From DATJOQ01 sp050010455 (GTDB lineage: Bacteria > Desulfobacterota > Binatia > Binatales > Binataceae), in NCBI GenBank assembly GCA_050010455.1, contig JBEKLA010000124.1, forward strand, positions 1 to 11,551: a stretch of 11,551 nucleotides of DNA. The letters are read 5' to 3'. The notes under the pieces are model-generated. The model had not been told where the DNA came from and searched no databases. It saw nothing but the letters and a program-made list of their open reading frames with translations. The translations under genes were made by a program, and so were the position numbers. Of this stretch, positions 1 to 6,196 are shown piece by piece. Position 1 is the stretch's first letter. Each line of letters opens with the position of its first letter.

Positions 1-1
1 C

Positions 2-142
2 GACGGCGCGGACGCGATCGCGATTCGAAGTATCATGTATCTGGCTCTTTCCTATGACCATCGCGTGGTCGACGGCGTGCTCGGTAATCGCTTCCTGTAC
101 CGCGTCGCCCGGATTCTGGAAGCGGCCGATTTCGAGCTCTAA
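2..142 (+). CDS. 2-oxoacid dehydrogenase E2 (dihydrolipoamide acyltransferase), C-terminal fragment
   Basis: This is the last 46 codons of a gene that begins before the window. E2 is the core acyltransferase of the pyruvate, 2-oxoglutarate or branched-chain 2-oxoacid dehydrogenase complexes. It moves the acyl group from lipoyl-lysine to CoA in the cytoplasm. The fragment reads through LALSYDHRVVDG, the active-site signature of the family, in which the His and the final Asp of HxxxDG are catalytic. It then ends with the usual short helix (FLYRVARILEAADFEL) before a TAA stop. The visible part cannot tell which 2-oxoacid complex it serves, because the lipoyl and E1/E3-binding domains lie upstream. 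Family assignment is secure; substrate is unknown. Confidence 0.9.
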   Translation, partial: DGADAIAIRSIMYLALSYDHRVVDGVLGNRFLYRVARILEAADFEL

Positions 143-199
143 TCGTGAAGTATTGTCGGCGCGACTCGGCGCGCCTGTCCGAGGATGTGGCGGGGTGAG

Positions 200-553
200 A
201 TGAGGACAAAGCGATGCGCGCGATGCGGTCAAGACCTGCTTCCTGACGCCATCTATTGCAAGCAATGCGGCGAGCCGGTCGATGCCGAGCACCATCCGCA
301 TCGGCGCGCGACGCGCACTGGAGAGGAAGTGTCTGATCACTCGCGGTTGATAGCGCTGTTGTTGTGCGCGCTACTGGGTTACCTCGGATTCCATCGTTTC
401 TACGTCGGGAAGTTTGGAACCGGAATCCTGTGGCTGGTGACCGGAGGCCTGTTCGGTATCGGCTACCTGGTCGACACGATTCTGATCGCAGCGGGTGGTT
501 TCCGCGACCGCTACGGATTGCGCCTGATATACTGGGACGAGGCCCCGCCTTGA
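200..553 (+). CDS. Zinc-ribbon plus TM2-domain membrane protein
   Basis: This small protein (117 aa from this start) has two parts. The N-terminus is a zinc ribbon with two CxxC knuckles (CARC and CKQC, ten residues apart). The C-terminal half is a TM2 domain: two hydrophobic helices joined by a short turn, with the hallmark GYLGFHRFYVGK in the first half and GIGYLVDTILI in the second, where the Asp is typical. TM2 proteins are inner-membrane proteins of mostly unknown function, and the ribbon should face the cytoplasm. An in-frame ATG at 185 would add five residues, but its GAGG sits directly against the start codon. The ATG at 200 has a G-rich stretch (189-197) at more suitable spacing, so I prefer it weakly. 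It lies 57 bp after the E2 gene and 52 bp before hicB. No specific function can be inferred. Confidence 0.8.
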   Translation: MRTKRCARCGQDLLPDAIYCKQCGEPVDAEHHPHRRATRTGEEVSDHSRLIALLLCALLGYLGFHRFYVGKFGTGILWLVTGGLFGIGYLVDTILIAAGGFRDRYGLRLIYWDEAPP

Positions 554-605
554 TTTCCTTGTGACGGGAGCAAAACGCAAAGCGGCCCAAAGAGGGTTGT
601 TGAGA

Positions 606-824
606 ATGAAACTGACGGCAGTCTTTCAGAAGGTGCCCGAGGGATACATCGGTTTTGCCGAGGAACTACCCGGCGCGAACACCCAGGCCGCGACTCTGCG
701 AGAGGCCCGTGCGAACTTGAGAGAAGCTGTCGCCCTAGTCTTGGAAGCCAATCGCGCGCTGGCCGAGGAATCGCTCAAGGGCCAAGATGTCATCAGAGAA
801 GCGCTGCTAATCTCGGATCGATGA
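606..824 (+). CDS. hicB: HicB-family antitoxin
   Basis: This 72-aa protein has the partial RNase H-like fold typical of HicB antitoxins. The pattern is a beta strand (MKLTAVFQK), a hairpin (EGYIGFAEELPGANTQAAT) and a long helix (LREARANLREAVALVLEAN). HicB binds and blocks HicA and commonly represses its own promoter. No separate C-terminal HTH or ribbon-helix-helix DNA-binding domain is visible, so this is the short form. An in-frame ATG at 561 would add 15 residues that do not fit the family. The ATG at 606 is preceded by AGAGGG (591-596) and gives the usual HicB start. The stop overlaps the hicA start by 4 bp (ATGA), which implies translational coupling. HicB is encoded first, the reverse of the E. 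coli hicAB order. Confidence in the pair is higher than for either gene alone. Confidence 0.85.
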   Translation: MKLTAVFQKVPEGYIGFAEELPGANTQAATLREARANLREAVALVLEANRALAEESLKGQDVIREALLISDR

Positions 825-1006
825 AGCGTCGCGATCTGCTACGCCACCTCGAGAAGCACGGTTGTAGTTTGTTTCGCGAAGGCAAGAACCATACGGTCTA
901 TATGAACCGCGGCGCCCGAAAGACTTCTACTGTTCCGCGACATCGAGAGGTCAACGAATTTCTCGCCCGTAAGATCTGCCGTGATCTTGAGATTCCGGAG
1001 TTCTGA
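821..1006 (+). CDS. hicA: HicA-family mRNA interferase toxin
   Basis: This 61-aa protein is a YcfA/HicA-type toxin with a dsRNA-binding-like fold. HicA cleaves mRNA in the cytoplasm and arrests translation until neutralised by HicB. The diagnostic parts are all visible: the N-terminal helix (RRDLLRHLEKHGC), the strand bearing the catalytic histidine (EGKNHTVYMN, His24), the VPRH turn and the closing helix (NEFLARKICRDLEIP). The length is normal for the family and nothing is truncated, so the toxin should be functional. It overlaps hicB by 4 bp, and 29 bp separate it from the next gene, an alcohol dehydrogenase with no functional link. Confidence 0.88.
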   Translation: MKRRDLLRHLEKHGCSLFREGKNHTVYMNRGARKTSTVPRHREVNEFLARKICRDLEIPEF

Positions 1007-1035
1007 CGAGTGAAGAGCCTTTGCAGGCATCTGAA

Positions 1036-2037
1036 ATGAAAGCGATGGCGGTACATAAGCCGGCGCCGATCGAGAGCAATCCGCTCACGCCGATCGAGAT
1101 CGATACGCCGGAGCCGGGACCGGGTGAGATACTGGTACGCGTTAGCGTATGCGGCGTGTGCCGCACCGATTTACACGTGGCAGAGGGCGATCTGTCGCCG
1201 CGAAATCCGCGCATCATTCCCGGCCACGAGGTTGTGGGCGTGGTCGAACGGCGCGGCCCCGGATGCAGGCGCTTCGAGCCGGATGCACGAGTTGGAATCG
1301 CATGGCTCCGTTACACTTGCGGCACGTGCATCTATTGCGGCCGTGGCCGCGAGAACCTGTGTCCGAACGCGCGCTTCACCGGATACGATCGCGACGGCGG
1401 TTACGCCGAGTTCGCGATCGTGCACGAAGACTTCGCCTATCGCATCCCCGACGTACTGGGCGATGAGGAAATCGCGCCGCTGCTGTGCGCGGGGATAATC
1501 GGCTTTCGCGCCCTCAAGCGCGCCGAGGTCAAGCCCAACTCGACGCTGGGCCTCTACGGGTTCGGTGGCTCGGCTCATATCGTGATTCAGGTCGCGCGTT
1601 ACTGGGGATGCCGCGTCTTCGTGATGACGCGAGGCGGGCGCCATCGCGAACTGGCGGTTAGCATGGGCGCCGACTGGGTCGGCCGGGCGGAAGCCTGGCC
1701 TCCGGCACCGCTGGATGCGGCGATTCTGTTCGCGCCCGCTGGTGAGCTCGTCCGGCCAGCGCTGGAAGCGCTCGACTACGGCGGAATCCTGGCAATCGCC
1801 GGTATCCATCTGAGCGCAATTCCGACCCTCGAATACGAGCGCCATCTGTTCCACGAAAAGGAACTTCGCAGCGTGACCGCCAACACGCGCGCCGATGGCG
1901 AGGAGTTCCTCGCCTTGGCCGCGAAGATTCCGGTCCTGACCCACACGACTGCATTCGGCCTCGGCGAGGCGAATCAGGCGCTGCAGGCGCTCAAGCACGA
2001 CGAACTCAAGGGCGCAGCCGTACTGCGCATCTCCTGA
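1036..2037 (+). CDS. Zinc-dependent alcohol dehydrogenase (MDR superfamily)
   Basis: This 333-aa medium-chain dehydrogenase oxidises an alcohol or reduces an aldehyde with NAD(P)(H) in the cytoplasm. The catalytic zinc ligands are present: C42 in CGVCRTD, H64-E65 in the GHE motif and C151 in LLCAGIIGFRAL. The structural zinc cysteines C95, C98, C101 and C109 are also complete. The Rossmann motif is LYGFGGSAH (about 173-181). The second strand ends in MTRGGRH rather than an Asp, which suggests NADP(H), but this is inference. The closest familiar group is the zinc-binding ADH family in which the N-terminus reads KAM.(x)KPAPIE. An upstream in-frame TTG at 1021 is possible, but the ATG at 1036 matches the usual family start. 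Neither has a strong ribosome site. The substrate is not predictable. The gene is convergent with the ABM-like gene 47 bp downstream. Confidence 0.9.
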   Translation: MKAMAVHKPAPIESNPLTPIEIDTPEPGPGEILVRVSVCGVCRTDLHVAEGDLSPRNPRIIPGHEVVGVVERRGPGCRRFEPDARVGIAWLRYTCGTCIYCGRGRENLCPNARFTGYDRDGGYAEFAIVHEDFAYRIPDVLGDEEIAPLLCAGIIGFRALKRAEVKPNSTLGLYGFGGSAHIVIQVARYWGCRVFVMTRGGRHRELAVSMGADWVGRAEAWPPAPLDAAILFAPAGELVRPALEALDYGGILAIAGIHLSAIPTLEYERHLFHEKELRSVTANTRADGEEFLALAAKIPVLTHTTAFGLGEANQALQALKHDELKGAAVLRIS

Positions 2038-2084
2038 ATTAGCGACGCATCGTCCGGCGCGCTGTTTCTCGGCTAGCCCTGCAA

Positions 2085-2372
2085 TTAATCGTGAGCTTTG
2101 ACCGGCCCTTCGATAACCTCGGGCTTCATAGTAACGAGCTTGGACATGTGATCTTTGGTAAAGTCCGCGGCCAGGCGGATCGACTCGTCGGCACCGGCTT
2201 TATCCTGGAATATGCTGACGGACGCCCCCTCGCCTTTGCCGGTATCCAGCCAGTAGTAGCGCACGAACCCCTTGGCCTGCTTTATGAGAGGGACAAATTT
2301 CTCGCGCACCATTTTGTCGATCTCTGCACTGTTCTCCGGTTTGAAATGGTAATGGCGCATCACCGCAAACAT
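2085..2372 (-). CDS. Small ABM-like (dimeric alpha/beta-barrel) protein
   Basis: This 95-aa protein begins with a strand (MFAVMRHYHFKP), followed by a helix (AEIDKMVREKFVPLIKQ). Next come GFVRYYWLDTGKGEGASVSI and FQDKAGADESIRLAADFTKDH, then a final strand around KLVTMKPEVIEGPV. This alternation is typical of the antibiotic-biosynthesis-monooxygenase / dimeric ferredoxin-like barrel superfamily. Such proteins are small homodimers, and many have no known reaction. No heme or metal ligand set can be assigned. The start is well supported by AAGGAGG six bases before the ATG on the minus strand. It is divergent from the alpha/beta hydrolase at 2632, so a shared regulatory region is possible. The superfamily assignment rests on fold pattern, not on catalytic residues. 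Confidence 0.72.
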   Translation of the reverse strand: MFAVMRHYHFKPENSAEIDKMVREKFVPLIKQAKGFVRYYWLDTGKGEGASVSIFQDKAGADESIRLAADFTKDHMSKLVTMKPEVIEGPVKAHD

Positions 2373-2406
2373 ACGCGTCCTCCTTGAGATTGGGTCGCAC
2401 CCCGCA

Positions 2407-2412
2407 AGTATA
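2407..2412 (-). promoter_or_regulatory. Candidate -10 box for the ABM-like gene
   Basis: Read on the minus strand these bases are TATACT, five of six matches to the sigma-70 -10 consensus. They lie 34 bp before the ATG at 2372, which would give a 5' leader of about 28 nt containing the strong AAGGAGG. No good -35 hexamer is found at 16-18 bp, so this is only a candidate. Confidence 0.25.
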
Positions 2413-2566
2413 AGCCTGTAGCCGTCCGGTACCGTGAAAATAATTTGGAACCAGCCTGCGGCTTTTCAAATGCCCGCAAATCGATTAGGAACGGAACAGG
2501 GAGGGATCGCCCCATCCTTATGCGGTTGACCAAGCGTCGGCTGCCACGAAAGCGAGATTGAACCGA

Positions 2567-2583
2567 GCGAACAAGATGTTCGC
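2567..2583. promoter_or_regulatory. 17-bp perfect inverted repeat, candidate operator
   Basis: The sequence is GCGAACA-AGA-TGTTCGC: two perfect 7-bp arms around a 3-bp centre. It lies 48 bp before the hydrolase start, immediately downstream of TTGAAC (2558-2563), a possible -35 box. A repressor or activator bound there would overlap a promoter. It superficially resembles a Gram-positive-type LexA box (GAAC-N4-GTTC), but the spacing here is N5. The binding protein is therefore unknown. Confidence 0.45.
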
Positions 2584-2631
2584 CTAACTTGCCAGGGCGC
2601 GCAGCCTTCTAGGCAAAGGGAGGTATTCCAG

Positions 2632-3537
2632 ATGCCGGTGGAGAAAGTGAAATTCAAGAGCGGCGGAATCAATTGTGCCGGAGACCTGTACATTCCGGAT
2701 AATCGCCGGTCGGGTTCGCGCGGCCCCGCCCTGGTGATCGGCCATGGCTTCAGCATAGTCAAGGAGGCGCTGGTCGAGGAGGCGGGATACTTTCAGCGCG
2801 CCGGCTATGTCGTGCTGGCGATCGATTATCGCAGCTTCGGCGAAAGTGAAGGCGAACCGCGCGGGCAACTCTTTCCGCTCAACGAATCCGAGGACTACCG
2901 CAACGCGATCAGCTATCTGGAGACGCGTGACGAAGTCGATCCCGAACGTATCGGCATCTGGGGAACCAGCTTCGGCGGCGCGATGGTAATCTACACCGGA
3001 GCGGTGGACCGGCGCGCCAAGGCTATCGTCGCGCAAGTGCCGGTGGTCAACGGACGGCGCTGGATGCAATCGCTGCGCACCAGCGATCTATGGCTCGAAC
3101 TGCTGGACAAGCTCGAAGAGGATCGGCGGCGGCGGTTCCGCACCGGCGAATCGGCTCGCGTGCCGGTAGCCGATCTGGCGGGCCGAGGCGGGTTGTGCGC
3201 GATGCCCGTCGATGCCCCGATCATGGCCTTCCTGGAAGAGGCCAAGAGTGGACTGAAGACCTGGCGTGCGGACCTGGTGATGGAATCGATCGAAAAGATT
3301 ATCGAGTTCAACCCCGAGGCGGTGATCCATCAGATTTCGCCGCGCCCTCTGTGTATCGTGGTCACCGCGCGCTACGACATGATCCATCCGATCGAGCACG
3401 TCCTCGACGCGTACCACAAGGCCAACGAGCCCAAGAAGCTGGCATTGCTGCCCTACGATCAGCTCGGATTCTACACCGAGCCGGGGCGCGGCGACGCGAT
3501 GCGCGTGGCGATCGACTGGTTCAACCAGTACCTGTAG
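2632..3537 (+). CDS. Alpha/beta hydrolase, triad histidine apparently missing
   Basis: This 301-aa protein has the alpha/beta-hydrolase core of the large group that includes dienelactone-hydrolase-like and FrsA-like esterases. The oxyanion region is VIGHGF (35-40). YVVLAIDYRSFGESEG (59-74) is the typical strand-3 region. The nucleophile elbow is GTSFGG with Ser113, and the probable acid is Asp249 in TARYDMIHP. Relatives usually have a catalytic His in a P-x-x-H-F-x-x-Y motif about 25-30 residues later. Here the stretch reads LLPYDQLGFYTEPG, with Gln277 at that position, and no other His follows. The region 150-215, probably the cap, is rich in Arg and Glu. The start is supported by GGGAGG 8-9 bp upstream. 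Substrate is unknown. The enzyme may be inactive or may use a different base. Confidence 0.87.
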   Translation: MPVEKVKFKSGGINCAGDLYIPDNRRSGSRGPALVIGHGFSIVKEALVEEAGYFQRAGYVVLAIDYRSFGESEGEPRGQLFPLNESEDYRNAISYLETRDEVDPERIGIWGTSFGGAMVIYTGAVDRRAKAIVAQVPVVNGRRWMQSLRTSDLWLELLDKLEEDRRRRFRTGESARVPVADLAGRGGLCAMPVDAPIMAFLEEAKSGLKTWRADLVMESIEKIIEFNPEAVIHQISPRPLCIVVTARYDMIHPIEHVLDAYHKANEPKKLALLPYDQLGFYTEPGRGDAMRVAIDWFNQYL

Positions 3538-3557
3538 CGCGAGACAGTCCGGCTATC

Positions 3558-3606
3558 GAGGAAGGGGCTGGGCGCAGCGCGAAGCGCCGCACCCAGCCCC
3601 TTCCTC
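3558..3606. terminator. Long GC-rich hairpin after the hydrolase
   Basis: Arms of 23 bases (3558-3580 and 3584-3606) pair around a GAA loop with only two mismatches (C/A and A/C). The outer stem is GAGGAAGGGGCTGGG against CCCAGCCCCTTCCTC. It starts 20 bp after the hydrolase stop, so it probably ends that transcript. There is no following T-run, so it is not a classical Rho-independent terminator. It could instead be a transcript-stabilising hairpin or a copy of a dispersed palindromic repeat. Confidence 0.6.
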
Positions 3607-3705
3607 TCCTAGCGCGCCGACAGCATCGCCTGGAAGCGCGATCGGCCGCGGCGCAAATGCTTGCGCCGCAACCGGGCGAGCGCTTCAATCAAATTGGGGT
3701 GAGCG

Positions 3706-4059
3706 ATGAATCAGGTGCGAGCGCTGGGACTGGTTCGCGATCTGTTTTTCAGGACCAAGATCGACGCCGCGGCTGAGGTGACGGGCGTCGAGGTGGCCTA
3801 TGCGTCGACTCTCGACGTGGCGCGCACGCGATGCGCCGAACTGGCACCCGCTATCGTCTTCGCCGATCTCTCCGATCAGAATTTTCCCGGGCGCGAGACC
3901 GCGTCGGCAATCCGTGGGAGCGCACCCAAGGCCAGGCTTATCGGATTCGCCTCGCACGTCGACCTCAAGACGCTGGACGTGGCGCGCGAAGCTGGTTTCG
4001 ATCTGGTGCTCTCGCGCCAGGAGTTCAGCACGCGCCTGCCCGAGTTGCTGAAATCGTAA
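3706..4059 (+). CDS. Stand-alone degenerate receiver-like domain protein
   Basis: This 117-aa protein has the length and alternating strand/helix layout of a single CheY-like receiver domain and nothing else. APAIVFADLSD (48-57) looks like the phospho-acceptor strand, with Asp54 at the usual place. ARLIGFASHVD (76-86) supplies the switch Ser83. FDLVLSRQEF (98-107) corresponds to the strand that normally carries an invariant Lys, here Arg104. The acidic pair that binds Mg2+ at the end of strand 1 is absent, since the N-terminus reads VRALGLVRDLFFRTKI. I recall small uncharacterised bacterial proteins that share a VRDLFF.(x)KI start, so it may belong to that family. Mg2+-dependent phosphorylation seems unlikely. 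A GGGGTGAG stretch precedes the ATG. No kinase gene is adjacent. Confidence 0.72.
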   Translation: MNQVRALGLVRDLFFRTKIDAAAEVTGVEVAYASTLDVARTRCAELAPAIVFADLSDQNFPGRETASAIRGSAPKARLIGFASHVDLKTLDVAREAGFDLVLSRQEFSTRLPELLKS

Positions 4060-4201
4060 GAACGCCGCGTCGCTCGCGCTTCCGGCGTATATCCCCGTTC
4101 AGGATTAGGAACGCTGCGATTATTCGGCAGTCAGATCTGGTTTGCTTTTTTTCGCCGGCCTGTTACGGATACGTGAGAACTTTTGGAGAAATGATACCGA
4201 C

Positions 4202-4969
4202 ATGAAAGTTAAAGACACTGTTGCACTGATCACTGGGGGCGGTTCGGGTCTGGGAGAGGCGACGGCGCGCGAGTTGCTCGCGGCCGGCGGCAAGGTCGCG
4301 TTAATGGATTTGCCGTCGTCGCCCGGCGCCAAGCTCGCCGAGGAACTCGGCGCCAACGCATTATTCACCCCTGCGGATGTCTCTTCGGCTCCGGAGGTTG
4401 AAAAGGCCATCAAGGATACTGTCACGCGCTTCGGAACGATTCATATCGCGGTGAACTGTGCCGGTATCGGCCGGGCCCAGCGCACGCTGACCAAGGAGGG
4501 GCCCCACTCGCTCGATCTGTTCAACAAGGTGATTCAGATCAACCTTGTAGGCACGTTCAACGTCATCCGGCTGGCTGCTGTTCAGATGGCGAAGAATCAG
4601 CCGAACTCGGACGCCGAGCGCGGCGTAATCGTCAATACCGCCTCGGGGGCTGCATTCGAAGGCCAGATCGGACAGGCGGCATATTCAGCCTCGAAAGGCG
4701 GCGTAGTTGGCCTGACACTGCCGGTGGCGCGCGACCTCGCGTCGCTGGGAATCCGCGTGGTTACGATCGCTCCGGGCACCTTCGATACCCCGATGCTCAA
4801 GTTGCTGCCCGACACGGCGCGTCAGGCGCTTGCTGCACAGGTTCCATTTCCGCAGCGGTTGGGACGGCCGGCCGAGTTTGGCGCGCTGGTCCGGGCTATC
4901 GTCGAGAACGCGATGCTTAACGGCGAGACCATAAGGCTCGACGGCGCACTGCGGATGCCGCCACGATAA
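4202..4969 (+). CDS. SDR-family 3-hydroxyacyl-CoA dehydrogenase (HSD10-like)
   Basis: This 255-aa short-chain dehydrogenase closely resembles mitochondrial HSD17B10 (type 2 3-hydroxyacyl-CoA dehydrogenase) along its whole length. It probably oxidises 3-hydroxyacyl-CoA or 3-hydroxy-2-methylacyl-CoA with NAD+ during fatty-acid or branched-chain amino-acid breakdown. The cofactor motif is TGGGSGLG (11-18), and Asp36 in LMDLP selects NAD. NCAG (85-88), Asn114, Ser148, Tyr161 and Lys165 complete the active site. Stretches shared with HSD10 include GTFNVIRL, AAFEGQ.(x)GQAAYSASKGG and the LNGE.(x)IRLDGA.(x)RM tail. The reading frame is open back to 4142, but the extra 20 residues do not match the family. 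The ATG at 4202 gives the expected N-terminus, with GGAG about 13 bp upstream. It is preceded by a 142-bp gap and is probably transcribed alone. Confidence 0.92.
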   Translation: MKVKDTVALITGGGSGLGEATARELLAAGGKVALMDLPSSPGAKLAEELGANALFTPADVSSAPEVEKAIKDTVTRFGTIHIAVNCAGIGRAQRTLTKEGPHSLDLFNKVIQINLVGTFNVIRLAAVQMAKNQPNSDAERGVIVNTASGAAFEGQIGQAAYSASKGGVVGLTLPVARDLASLGIRVVTIAPGTFDTPMLKLLPDTARQALAAQVPFPQRLGRPAEFGALVRAIVENAMLNGETIRLDGALRMPPR

Positions 4970-4986
4970 TCACGCGCTCGGGCGGC

Positions 4987-5532
4987 TCAGTTATTGGCGT
5001 TGCTCGGGAACGGGCTGGGTTCAACGAGATGATGGTGGTACGGGTCCAGCGGCAGCGGTGTGGCGGCCCCGATTGAAATGATCAGCATGCCCTCTTTGTA
5101 GCGCGGGCCGCCCAGCAGCAGCATGCCGCGATTCATCATGTGAAAGTCGGTGGTCATCATCGGCCTCGCTCCCTGGAACAGGACCACCTCGAGTTCGATC
5201 ATATTGCCGTCGATACCGCGCGGCTCGACATGCAGGATATGTCCGCCGGGAATGGTGAACGAGAGCACGCGCCCGCACTCGGTTTTTTTCTCTTCGTGGC
5301 TCACCAGCCGGTAGGTCGAGTAATGGAACAGCATTTTTAGGGGATGGCTCATCGGCCCCAGCCGTTCATCGAAGCCCTCATTGGTATCGGCGGCAAGCAC
5401 GGATTTGATTTCGACGAACACCTGATGATGCGGCCCCTTGGCAGAGGCCGTCATAGGGACGATCACCAGCATCAGCACCAACACCCCTGCAGTCCGGCCG
5501 ACGACGCTGCGGCTCGTTGACTTAAGCCTCAT
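4987..5532 (-). CDS. Exported conserved protein of unknown function in a sigma/anti-sigma operon
   Basis: This 181-aa protein starts with a clear Sec signal peptide: basic residues (RLKSTSRSVVGR), a hydrophobic core (AGVLVLMLVIVPMT) and a probable cleavage after ASA at about residue 31. The mature part is predicted mainly beta. It contains VFVEIKSVLAAD, LFHYSTYRLV, PGGHILHVEP, IELEVVLFQG and the distinctive MLLLGGPRYKEGMLIISIGA near the end. There is one cysteine and no lipobox, so it is probably a soluble periplasmic protein. I recall similar small exported proteins next to ECF sigma and anti-sigma genes in deltaproteobacterial genomes, but I cannot name a characterised family. It is the last gene after the anti-sigma factor, 30 bp downstream. 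It may be a sensor partner or an output of the regulon; both ideas are inference. Confidence 0.75.
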   Translation of the reverse strand: MRLKSTSRSVVGRTAGVLVLMLVIVPMTASAKGPHHQVFVEIKSVLAADTNEGFDERLGPMSHPLKMLFHYSTYRLVSHEEKKTECGRVLSFTIPGGHILHVEPRGIDGNMIELEVVLFQGARPMMTTDFHMMNRGMLLLGGPRYKEGMLIISIGAATPLPLDPYHHHLVEPSPFPSNANN

Positions 5533-5562
5533 CGGGAAGCCAGATTCTGCGGATCGGTGCCC

Positions 5563-6192
5563 CTACGGCGCATCGGGCATCCAAATAACCGTGGTCTTGG
5601 TTTCAGGCTCGCTCCACACAGCCACATTGGGAGTCCTGGCCTCCAACCGCGAAATAACTGTCTGAGGGCTATCTCCCATAGGCGGCGCGCCGGACGCCAC
5701 CTCTTGCGCTTCTGGGTCCACGCCCTCGCTCGGCCCCTGGCCGGTCGCGACCTGATTCGCGTCTTGAGGTCTGGAGATCTCGGCCGGACCCTGCGTATTC
5801 GCTACCACGCTCGGCTCCGGTCCGCGCTGCAAGTAGCGCTGCGCATAAGGCGCGAAGAGCAGCACCCAGGCTCCGAGTGCCAGTGCAGCCGTAGGTAAGG
5901 CCAAAGCGGCGGCCCAACGCTCGCTCAGCCGATCCAGACTTAGCCTGATACGAACGGGCAGCGGAACGCTAGCTTTGTCGATACGTCGCTGGACGTTCGT
6001 GACGAAATTCGCCATCGGAGGCTGGATAGCCACAGCGCGCAGGTGGTTGCCGATAGACTCGAACTCGTTCAGGGCAGCTTCGCACGCGTCGCACTGGGCA
6101 AGATGGCGGGCTACCTCCTGCATCTCATGGGGATCGAGTTCGCTGTCTTCGAAACACCCGAGCAGGGGCGCTATCTCGCTGCAGTTGGCCAT
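5563..6192 (-). CDS. Membrane zinc-finger anti-sigma factor (ZAS/zf-HC2 type)
   Basis: This 209-aa protein should bind and hold the ECF sigma factor encoded just upstream. Its N-terminal cytoplasmic domain has the ZAS zinc motif H30-x3-C34-x2-C37 (HLAQCDAC), preceded by the usual helix with ELDPHEMQEVARH. One transmembrane helix spans about 93-117 (WAAALALPTAALALGAWVLL). The remaining roughly 90 residues are periplasmic. They begin with a low-complexity linker rich in Pro, Gln, Gly and Glu and end in a short ordered tail (ISRLEARTPNVAVWSEP, then TTVIWMPD). Release would be by regulated proteolysis or a zinc/redox change, by analogy with characterised anti-sigma factors. Its start is 4 bp after the sigma stop codon, which implies translational coupling; no strong ribosome site is visible. 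Confidence 0.9.
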   Translation of the reverse strand: MANCSEIAPLLGCFEDSELDPHEMQEVARHLAQCDACEAALNEFESIGNHLRAVAIQPPMANFVTNVQRRIDKASVPLPVRIRLSLDRLSERWAAALALPTAALALGAWVLLFAPYAQRYLQRGPEPSVVANTQGPAEISRPQDANQVATGQGPSEGVDPEAQEVASGAPPMGDSPQTVISRLEARTPNVAVWSEPETKTTVIWMPDAP

Positions 6193-6196
6193 GGAT

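Noticed and set aside
33..590. 185-aa minus-strand frame over the E2 tail and TM2 gene
   Set aside because: It is an Arg/Ser-rich shadow opposite two clearly conserved coding regions.
1171..1998. 275-aa open frame on the minus strand across the alcohol dehydrogenase
   Set aside because: High-GC codon bias leaves the opposite strand open. The sense frame has all zinc ligands and the antisense product has no recognisable domain.
2567..2583. LexA (SOS) box assignment for the palindrome
   Set aside because: The known GAAC-N4-GTTC spacing does not fit (N5 here), and the downstream gene is a hydrolase with no repair role.
3090..3776. 228-aa + strand frame running from inside the hydrolase into the receiver gene
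   Set aside because: It is a +1-type shadow of the hydrolase, Arg/Pro-rich, and it crosses the hairpin and a true start site. I found no sign of a frameshifted hydrolase domain in it.
2483..4113. The 11-mer GATTAGGAACG occurs in two intergenic regions (2483-2493 and 4103-4113), each upstream of an enzyme gene
   Set aside because: In 11.5 kb several repeated 11-mers are expected by chance. The distances to the genes differ and neither copy is part of a palindrome.
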